In this document: one piece after another, positions 60,801 through 64,000 of the stretch
How positions within the stretch are numbered: the stretch's first letter is position 1
How the letters are laid out: every line of letters begins with the position of its first letter
Assembly (NCBI GenBank): GCA_021014325.1
Contig: CM037469.1
Coordinates: 16,480,201 to 16,544,200 of the forward strand
DNA: 64,000 nucleotides
Origin: Plazaster borealis
Lineage: Eukaryota; Echinodermata; Asteroidea; Forcipulatida; Labidiasteridae
Reading direction: 5' to 3'
Notes under the pieces: model-generated
Told to the model about the DNA's origin: nothing
The model's database searches: none
The model's input: the letters and a program-made list of their open reading frames with translations, nothing else
Program-made: the position numbers and the translations under genes

Positions 60801-63602
60801 GCATCCGGTCATGATCGTTTTGTGATGTATCATCCACATATTAGCCAGGGAAATGTTTTCTTTCTGGTTGTTAAAGCTATCAATAAAGCACAGTTGGCTT
60901 ATTCTAAGGTATGTGATGTATAGTAAGTAAACAATATCCAAATTTATGTTTTTATTCTCACTTTTGATACTGTGACAATCAATTTTAGACAATAGTTTGT
61001 ACAATACTTGACGGCTTCTGCTTTGCACAGGTTAGAGTAGTGAATGAGTGGAGTTTAAGTGAGAGTTATACACTTATGATATAGTGCTATGAAACACTAA
61101 TTGTTAAAGGCATGGAAGCTTTGGAATTTCCTATGATCAAATCTCGGTTCTCTATTTTGCTGGTTGGGAAAAGGTTTAAGAAATAACAAACCGAAGGAAA
61201 TTTCAGAGGTGACAAGTTAAAAACAAAAATTTTAATTTGGTTTCCTCTTTAAGTTTGTTGGACCTATCATCGTGGACACCACACGACCCATGTTTGTTGG
61301 CCGCATTCTCGTTCATTTAGACGACGGTTATTTGGTCACTGAATGGGGTGACGACGGCTTCACGGACAATGAGGATGCAGATCTTGCATATCAAGTTGGC
61401 ATTGGTGAGATAACAAAACAGTTCATTTGTTGACATCCAAGATGTTAGTTCAATTAGTTGTAGAATCATTAACTCTTTTACTAAAGAGGAGTTTGTCATA
61501 GGATGAAAAGTCTTTGTATAAGCAAACCTTGTGCAATCGTAACATATGAAGTCGTTATAATTTGTATAACTAAACTATCAACATTAAAGTGTTACGTTTA
61601 AATGATCAACAACACTTACAACAAACTGTTTTTGAGAGGTTTATACAAATAAATTGTTTCAATGTTGACTTTTTTCTGATAGTTGTCAACTACGACAATA
61701 ATTGTTTTGTTTTCCGGTCCCGCTGTAGGACATACTAGAGGAGGCACAGAGATCACCTCCTTTCGATCAAATACAGACTACGTCATCGGTCCGTGTGAGT
61801 CCCGCACCTCCTGTGCCGCCTTCCTATTGGATGGTCTAAGCTGGTATCTCCATGGTGATCATGAATATTACATCTCAGTCAAAGCTGAGAATGGTGCCGG
61901 GCTGTCGACAGTGGGAACCTCGTCTGTCTACAGGCATATCGTGCAGTTTCCATCACAGGGGGTCGTGCTGGATGTTACACCATCTGGGGAAGAGGTTATT
62001 GTTGACTTTGGGGTATGTACCTCAGAGAGTGGGGAATTTGGAAAATAGTTGTTGTTTAAGAAATAAACTAAGTTATTTTTGTTAATTGAAATACATTTTA
62101 GTTTCTGCTGACGGTTTTTACTTTCTTATTACATTAGATTGTCAAGGACGTCGATGTTCAGAGGAATACGTCAAGAATCTCTGCTCAGTGGTTTGGATTT
62201 GAACATCCTCATCTTGATATCAATTATGAAGTAGCCGTTGGTACGGGAAGAGAGGGTTCATACGATGTCAGCAATGGCTTCATTGACGTCCGCAATGCAA
62301 CTTCCTACCAGTTGGACGGACTAGATCTTACACCTTTCATGGTAGTCATATTTTGGACACATTTTAGGCAGCTGAAATTTTTTTTAATACCTAGGTTTAA
62401 ATTTGGAATGTCAGTGCGTGCTTATGTTGGCGTAGCTAATGCTAAATCACCCATCAGGGTAAACCACACATTTATAAAGAAGTTTAAGGTTAAGACAGAG
62501 TCATATAACTTTACCTTCTTAAGGGTTCATTTTGGGAACTTGTTTGGTCTGAAGTTATGCAACACTGCGCTGCACATAAACTTTCAGTTTTTAAACAAAT
62601 TCAACAAATGGCATTACAATTTAAAGGTTGTCAATGCTTAGGAAAGTTACGCTATTAGAAATAAAACAGTAACTTTATATTATTTGCAATGTCTAGACTT
62701 ATTACTTTACCGTCCGGGCAACCTCTGAAGTTGGAAGTGTCAACGTGACGTCAGACGGTATCAAGGTCATCCCAGAGGGTCAAATCTTAGAAGGGGCATT
62801 TATTAAAGATGGACTCGGATGTGATCCTGCTAACAGTAAGACTATTGGCTGTTTCTTTGAACAAATGTGTAAGGATTTAAGACATGTTTGTAGTTTGTGA
62901 TGTAGTTTCCATAGTTATTGTTACAATCAAGGTCAGGCTGATATTGGGCTTGTCCAAGCTATGATGACGCCATGATGGCAATTCAACTATTGGCTTAAGT
63001 TTATCTGTGTTGGTTCTATCTTCATCTTAATATTCTGACCACATTTCCTCTTCAGTAACCACGCCCATTGGGTTATCTCATCATTCAATTGCCCCACTTC
63101 AACCGTGTGAGGATGACGTCACATACCAGTCTTCTGCATCTGGTATCTCCGCCCGATGGACCATCCCGGAGATGTTACAGCCCTTTGTAACCAATGTCTT
63201 ATGGGCAGTGGAACAAGAGATTCAGACTTACCATGGTACATAGCCTTAAATTTAATTAAAGGTGTACACGTATTACTTGAAACCCAACTTCTTTAAGAAA
63301 AACAAATCAAATAAAAAAAGTATCATTCTAGCCTAGCTCATTTGAAATTAAGTCACAAGTTTGTTATTTACATATTTGAATTTAAGTTCAATCAAAACAT
63401 GTAAATTTTCTAAGGTTTTCTTGCCCTTAGATTTGTGAACGCTGATTTGTATCAACGTCCTAACAATATCCTAACATTTATTTTAGATGGGACCACCTCA
63501 TGGCAGTGGGTCACATTATTGGATTATCAAGATCTTGGTATGGTCTTCAACTATTTGGATGCAAGACTAGGATTGGATGACGGAGCACATCTGAGGTCTA
63601 AG
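42529..63602 (+). CDS. Large extracellular protein with Cys-rich/EGF-like modules and Fn3/Ig-like repeats (multi-exon, both ends incomplete)
   Basis: Exons: 42529-42612, 43494-43558 or 43795-43859, 46083-46184, 46543-46680, 48619-48723, 49311-49565, 55121-55265, 55627-55840, 56016-56196, 56827-57120, 57548-57905, 58219-58345, 58477-58647, 58767-58973, 59582-59856, 60127-60271, 60690-60908, 61254-61404, 61729-62012, 62138-62341, 62697-62835, 63056-63235, 63487-63602. Every junction keeps phase when one of the two 65-nt exons is used, giving about 1,386 codons with no stop. The N-terminal part is disulfide-rich (EGF-like); the rest is a chain of beta-sandwich modules with recurring motifs (DTSPP, CSDGV, W-x-G-F-x-D-x-x-SG). 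I recognise the motif set from uncharacterised giant invertebrate extracellular proteins but cannot give a name. A matrix, adhesion or recognition role is inferred. The gene continues beyond 63602. Confidence 0.8.
43494..43558 (+). CDS. Alternative Cys-rich exon, copy A (65 nt)
   Basis: Encodes YSTCYRCCVGWTESRDAGCI with acceptor ATTTGCAG and donor CAC|GTAAGT. Copy B lies 301 bases downstream and is about three-quarters identical, including intron sequence beyond the donor (GTAAGTTAAACTTGTTT) and the acceptor region. The length, 65 nt, is not a multiple of three. Each copy alone joins exon 42612 to the EGF exon at 46083 in frame; using both shifts the frame. Confidence 0.6.
43658..43727 (-). 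repeat. Partial copy of the dispersed inverted-repeat family
   Basis: The sequence TATACACCAAGTGAGAACAC, CTGGTCTTTGACAATTACC and AACGTGTTCAGTGCCTTTAA matches the end of copies 2 and 3. It sits between the two alternative 65-nt exons. Confidence 0.6.
43795..43859 (+). CDS. Alternative Cys-rich exon, copy B (65 nt)
   Basis: Encodes YTTCYQCCTGWTGSVGTGCT with acceptor ATTTGCAG and donor CGC|GTAAGT. All five cysteines of copy A are kept in register. Same splice phases as copy A, so the pair is likely mutually exclusive, or one is unused. The interval between the copies contains a partial copy of the dispersed inverted-repeat family (43658-43727) that is absent after copy B. Confidence 0.6.
44989..45071 (+). 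pseudogene. Decayed duplicate of the EGF exon
   Basis: The acceptor region and first about 35 bases nearly match the functional EGF exon at 46083 (CFGSTACPN here, CFESTACPN there), but the sequence then diverges into SRNRCVLAFINIHCEMQ before GTTAGA. It would end in phase 0, which does not fit the next exon. A longer block, 43990-44250, is a truncated near-repeat of 45020-45260. This looks like debris of tandem exon duplication rather than a used exon. Confidence 0.5.
45630..45830 (+). mobile_element. tRNA-derived SINE, one full and one partial tandem copy
   Basis: The full copy has a tRNA-like body at 45729-45800, with A and B boxes (TAGCTCAGTTGGTAGAGCG, GGTTCAAATCC) and GTT at the anticodon position, which suggests a tRNA-Asn origin. 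Base 33 is C, not T, and the T stem has a mismatch. A partial copy (AACCGGAGGTCGTTGG ... ) precedes it at 45630-45680 with the same trailer. Tandem arrangement with a TA microsatellite at the 3' end (45830-45855). Confidence 0.65.
46083..46184 (+). CDS. EGF-like exon
   Basis: Encodes LCFESTACPNGGTCTSPDYC followed by SSCTRGYYSPRCD. The spacing C-P-N-G-G-T-C-x6-C-x2-C-x4-Y-x3-C is an EGF-like domain. Acceptor TTTTAG, donor GATT|GTAAGT, phases 1-1, the class typical of shuffled extracellular modules. EGF modules mediate protein contacts outside the cell. Confidence 0.78.
46543..46680 (+). CDS. Cys-rich/EGF-like exon
   Basis: Encodes CKQIAHCLAGFCTNSNDQRC followed by DTCDGDFGPAHGSAYKKTDD and QRQCI. 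The acceptor that keeps phase is CTTGTGAAG at 46542, preceded by a T-rich tract; the donor is ATCA|GTGAGT. Phase 1-1. The cysteine spacing resembles an EGF- or laminin-EGF-type module with a long last loop. Confidence 0.7.
47220..48240 (+). mobile_element. L1-like LINE fragment with zf-RVT motif
   Basis: The frame from 47238 carries WYKVKHRVLPTRDVLLKIQN and then DTLCPLCKTENESHQHLFIY followed by C, the zinc-binding zf-RVT region at the C terminus of L1/Tx1-type reverse transcriptases. A stop at 47681 and a frame change precede the continuation 47696-47938 (VVVKMLRQIWNIRCKLIFDS), so it is decayed. It is inserted in an intron of the plus-strand gene, in the sense direction. Confidence 0.65.
48273..48425 (+). 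repeat. (AAAC)n microsatellite
   Basis: About 150 bases of AAAC repeats with a few CCC interruptions. The long reverse-strand frames here (repeating FVCL) are translations of the repeat, not genes. Confidence 0.9.
48619..48723 (+). CDS. EGF-like exon
   Basis: Encodes KQCSWRTDSNACYPGSCTDA followed by RCTCTAGFSGTHCIS, a clear EGF-like ending (C-x-C-x2-G-F-x-G-x2-C). Acceptor CTCCCAG, donor TCAA|GTGAGT, phase 1-1. The intron upstream contains a LINE fragment and a tetranucleotide microsatellite. Confidence 0.76.
48880..49272 (+). repeat. Inverted-repeat element, full copy
   Basis: Ends TGAAGGGTCTGTATAAGTTT and ACCAAACGTATACAGACCCTTCA are inverted copies. Internal hairpin CTGAGAAGCGTTAGTGCAGT AACGCTTCTCAG at about 49072-49101. 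It lies in the intron just before exon 49311. Confidence 0.6.
49311..49565 (+). CDS. Beta-sandwich N-terminal exon of the repeat region
   Basis: The 255-nt exon reads MDTSQAPVLLEHRATLKKGT, then a beta-rich segment with VRDFTEIQIIWKSSYQPTHL and VRLGVVSATVTAVIN. It starts with a DTS-x-AP motif like the DTSPP that opens later repeats. Phases 1-1. The intron that follows (49566-55120) hosts an inverted-repeat element and the Ty3/gypsy retrotransposon. Confidence 0.7.
49740..49929. mobile_element. Small inverted-repeat element with TTAGGG centre, copy 2
   Basis: Begins TGACTGCTCTACATTCCGAG, has TTAGGG units at 49822-49843, and ends GGTGTCG ... GTATGTAACC. The sequence CTTTTGCAT lies just before it (about 49731) and again just after the LTR retrotransposon (about 54793), which suggests that this element's own target duplication was later split by the retrotransposon. 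Confidence 0.6.
49930..50089 (+). repeat. 5' LTR
   Basis: 160-bp LTR beginning TGTAAGATATGCC and ending TATCCCACA. It contains a TATA-type element (TATAAATAG, 49977-49985), the likely start region for element transcription, and AATAAA-like ATCAATAAACC near its end as a polyadenylation signal. Confidence 0.93.
50310..52955 (+). CDS. Ty3/gypsy gag-protease-RT-RNase H polyprotein (first frame)
   Basis: One open frame carries gag and most of pol. I choose the ATG at 50310 (MASMMIGRIDPF); the earlier GTG at 50298 is not a usual start. In order: a gag capsid-like region; two CCHC zinc knuckles (CYRCGKKGHTPDNC and CHSCGKHGHIAPVC); an aspartic protease with DTG (VDTGSAITILS); reverse transcriptase with the SKLDLRQAYLH region and an LDD catalytic motif (52090-52107, the first residue of the usual Y-x-D-D replaced); and RNase H starting LACDASPYGLGAV. 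Near 52829 the frame leaves the conserved RNase H end and runs into unrelated residues to a stop at 52955; the conserved sequence goes on in the -1 frame. Either a single-base deletion or, less likely, a programmed shift. Confidence 0.9.
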   Translation: MASMMIGRIDPFKNAEEDWPTYVERLEQYFEVNSLDDSKKVPALISLIGSKTYGLLKNLTTPAKPSSKTYDELVNILTSHLSPKPLVIAEQFRFHKRDQREGERVSVYQAELRRLAEHCNFGEYLNEALRDRFVCGLRAGNIQNWLLAEDKLTLKKATELAIAMETAAKDAVELQQQLKPNNAVHAITTKKSSYSSSFSSSCYRCGKKGHTPDNCRFKDATCHSCGKHGHIAPVCRSKPPRTPSNKPQPYQKRKGNVKVMEEISNMDDDDDDVLIARVSIHTVGRTACDTSTAVFVTLHLNNTPVKMEVDTGSAITILSMADYKKYLPHEKLLKTKVKLQTYTGEKVTPAGIVEVNVSYNMQHYFGKLYVVAGGGPPILGRDWLAHIKLDWPNLLAISTVQPTTTTEEKLKSLLNEYPELFSEGIGELKEIRGKLKLKENAQPVFMKARQVPYALRPKVEAELEKLQRQNIIEPVENSEWATPIVPVPKPNGGVRICGDFKVLVNPNIIVDHYPMPRVEDVFATLSGGQRYSKLDLRQAYLHMVMDSESKKLLTINTHKGLFAFNRLAFGVASAPAMWQRTMEQVLQGIPGVQCILDDMIITGRTGEEHLDNLRRVLQRLQKSGLRLNQAKCEFLKKKVIFCGHEITEDGLKKTEDKINAVMNAPCPTDVSQLRSFLGLVNYYHRFLPNLATKLHPLHQLLEKNHKWEWNANCEKAFQKAKSLITTDEVLTHYDPSLQVKLACDASPYGLGAVMSHVMPDGSERPISYASRTLTTAERNYSQIDKEALALVWGVKKFNLYLCGRKFTLVTDHQPLTSIFNPVKSTSVTTAARLVRYAVFLAVTIMTSSIRALHYTATLMAYLDCPWAKQCPHRMIQSTYST
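52898..54319 (+). CDS. Ty3/gypsy integrase (second frame)
   Basis: This frame overlaps the end of the first by 58 bases when taken from its first Met, and its homologous part starts earlier. It holds the integrase: an H-H-C-C zinc region (HEGHLGIVKMK then CTGCQQV), the DDE core (IHIDYAGPF, SDNGPQFKSDEF, and the E in NGLAERFVQTF), and a basic C terminus ending RRYPLRTRKPPDK, typical of K02A2.6/Mag-like gypsy elements. It has no start or RNase H junction of its own, so it is expected to be made only as part of a Gag-Pol product. Confidence 0.9.
   Translation: MPLGQTMSPQNDPVDIFNMTQFETLPVSSADVRKETARDPLLARVFENTLKGWPKNLDPTLATFYSRRNEITLYDGCLMWGIRVIVPNKLRTKVLNELHEGHLGIVKMKTLARSFAWWPGIDHDIEQLAKGCTGCQQVQHNPAQAPLHTWEWPAKPWQRIHIDYAGPFLGHMFLVVVDAHSKWPEVIPTKATTSSETIDILRTIFARYGIPEQLVSDNGPQFKSDEFEMFMKQNGIKHITSAPYHPSTNGLAERFVQTFKNGLKSMVGEEGSITQKLSRFLIAYRNAPHATTGQSPALMLMGKNLRSRLDIIKPDIRHRVTQKQVEQTVCHKSSKTTRELHENQHVLVRDYRGPQKWITGVINARTGPLSYEVRVGPDSIWRRHIDQLLDAETAKPFDQQPEMDPDTLPSVIPETSGQTTSDPPITSTSPGSTSPLQSGNEQPTYVSTTTGSPSKTERRYPLRTRKPPDKHDL
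54628..54787 (+). repeat. 3' LTR
   Basis: 160-bp copy that I find indistinguishable from the 5' LTR on base-by-base reading. It is preceded by a purine-rich tract and followed by the TAACC target duplication. Confidence 0.93.
55121..56196 (+). CDS. Beta-sandwich exons (three)
   Basis: Exons 55121-55265 (AGTRITSIATSASCSTAGSR), 55627-55840 (LRYDLTSVSGGYMKLYDRDN and later FDFTDPYHCVDVNSGCRNTM) and 56016-56196 (AMFTVTWEGWVDGLSGIKDF). The last carries the W-x-G-x-x-D-x-x-SGI motif that recurs in this protein. Phases 1-2, 2-0 and 0-1 are continuous. The fold is judged Fn3/Ig-like from the strand pattern; no catalytic motif is seen. Confidence 0.75.
56827..57905 (+). CDS. Beta-sandwich exons (two)
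   Basis: Exon 56827-57120 encodes GVYSIVLTVDDNAGNTRLSR, the conserved end of one module (Y-x-x-x-L-T-V-x-D-x-A-G-N), then a linker with FINLHHVNQGLLKPIG. Exon 57548-57905 encodes DYDQNFGKRGRAAIPNALGI, IRFWVEARDIAGHFVRDSVL and the HADSSPPIIEDFWLVRG start of the next module. Phases 1-1 and 1-2. Confidence 0.75.
58219..58973 (+). CDS. Beta-sandwich exons (three)
   Basis: Exons 58219-58345 (SVEFRTYDIHSGVRTIEWRL), 58477-58647 (with a four-Cys insert, CDPITCMCVPVGDC, and NYNIMLTVTNHARLVTSQTI) and 58767-58973 (ITVDASPPQAGVVHDGIRGS, then LAAHWEGFFDRESGVKFYEY). The pattern DASPP-x-AG-V-x-DG then W-x-G-F-x-D-x-ESG is the clearest repeat signature in the gene. All phases fit (2-0, 0-0, 0-0). Confidence 0.78.
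59041..59500 (+). repeat. Degenerate minisatellite, seven units
   Basis: The core (T/C/A)ATGGTCAAGCA recurs at 59041, 59126, 59182, 59255, 59329, 59397 and 59484, with spacing 56 to 87, alternating with CATACACGAGGCATCAT. It fills the intron before exon 59582. Confidence 0.7.
59582..60271 (+). CDS. Beta-sandwich exons (two)
   Basis: Exon 59582-59856 encodes a strand pattern with MYFITVIAYNRALEPSVSIC followed by SDGVMIDTSPPELYNISISD, the module boundary of the repeat. Exon 60127-60271 encodes RSKATVVSDIEVYPGNRISN and ends KVFLPSHRH. Phases 0-2 and 2-0. The intron before them (58974-59581) is filled by a degenerate minisatellite. Confidence 0.78.
60690..62012 (+). CDS. Beta-sandwich exons (three)
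   Basis: Exons 60690-60908 (IILSWSGSDAESSISDYEIG and FFLVVKAINKAQLAYSK), 61254-61404 (FVGPIIVDTTRPMFVGRILV, then TEWGDDGFTDNEDADLAYQV) and 61729-62012 (GHTRGGTEITSFRSNTDYVI, YYISVKAENGAGLSTVGTSS). Each follows the W-x-G-x-D/x-D-x-E-S strand and the V-K-A-x-N-x-A/G strand typical of Fn3-like modules. Phases 0-0, 0-1 and 1-0. Confidence 0.78.
62138..62835 (+). CDS. Beta-sandwich exons (two)
   Basis: Exon 62138-62341 encodes IVKDVDVQRNTSRISAQWFG and YEVAVGTGREGSYDVSNGFI. Exon 62697-62835 encodes TYYFTVRATSEVGSVNVTSD followed by GIKVIPEGQILEGAFIKDGL. Phases 0-0 and 0-1. The second repeats the module end (Y-x-x-x-V-R-A-T-S) and the SDG boundary. Confidence 0.77.
63056..63602 (+). CDS. Beta-sandwich exons (two), last seen before window end
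   Basis: Exon 63056-63235 encodes ITTPIGLSHHSIAPLQPCED and SGISARWTIPEMLQPFVTNV; exon 63487-63602 encodes DGTTSWQWVTLLDYQDLGMV and ends HLRSK in phase 0. Donors are GTACAT and GTAACT. No stop or polyadenylation signal follows, so the gene runs on to the right. I see no further exon in 63603-64000. Confidence 0.7.
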
Positions 63603-64000
63603 GTAACTAAGCACAATGTTTATTATTAGGACCAGTTTTTCAAAATAATTATTGTTTACAAAATGAATGTTTATTTCTTCCAACAGATTATTTAGCATGA
63701 TCGTATGCAACTTTATATATACAAACTAAAGTGCTCACGAATCGTTCCATTGTAAGATAGGATCGTTTGAAAATTGAGTTTAATATTTTACGCTAAGAAA
63801 TACTTTATTCTTCATGGAACTATATAATTATTTATTACAATTCTATAAAGGGGAATCGCTTTAAAAACTAAGGTTGAAATTCCTTTTAAAAAATATTTAG
63901 CAAGGCTCTCAGAGAAAAATTATGGATGGGCGAACTAAAGATATGCTCGACCAACGTATCTACAAACCTACTTGACAATGTTTTTGTTTTTAATTAATTA

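Noticed and set aside
1..64000. CRISPR arrays, operons, bacterial defence systems
   Set aside because: Intron-rich eukaryotic DNA; no such structure is present.

Overview
This is eukaryotic, AT-rich, intron-rich genomic DNA, most likely from an echinoderm (a sea star is my best guess). That placement is an inference. It rests on a dispersed repeat family (TAAAGG.A....CACGTTTGG ends, copies near 9.2, 11.4 and 32.4 kb) that I associate with echinoderm genomes, and on metazoan secreted-protein modules split over short GT-AG exons. There are no bacterial features. The supplied open frames mostly do not match the genes; the gene models below come from reading splice sites, codon phase and protein motifs by hand.

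Two large genes face away from each other. On the minus strand, from about 34.05 kb down past base 1, about 31 phase-compatible exons encode a secreted protein: a signal peptide and the start of a large lipid transfer protein (LLTP, the vitellogenin/apoB/MTP family), the LLTP helical domain, a long amphipathic-helix region, a LECT2/M23-peptidase-like domain that lacks zinc ligands, a Thr/Pro-rich linker, a SAP motif and a cysteine-rich module. The first intron (18.7-33.9 kb) is about 15 kb of nested repeats, and at least one exon in it is not securely identified.

On the plus strand, from 42.5 kb (perhaps from a signal-peptide exon at 37.85 kb) past the right edge, 23 phase-compatible exons (counting one of a duplicated pair) encode an extracellular protein: cysteine-rich and EGF-like modules, then a long series of Fn3/Ig-like beta-sandwich repeats with recurring DTSPP, CSDGV and SGI motifs. 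Two tandem 65-nt exons near 43.5-43.9 kb are homologous and not divisible by three, so only one can be used per transcript.

The rest is mobile DNA. A young Ty3/gypsy element with indistinguishable 160-bp LTRs and TAACC target duplications (49.93-54.79 kb) sits in an intron of the plus-strand gene, at the edge of an older inverted-repeat element. Several long-inverted-repeat (foldback) elements occur, and three small inverted-repeat elements carry telomere-type repeats in their centres. LINE and tRNA-derived SINE fragments are also present. Some repeats carry perfect transcription-factor consensus sites (CRE, DR1, ERE-like).
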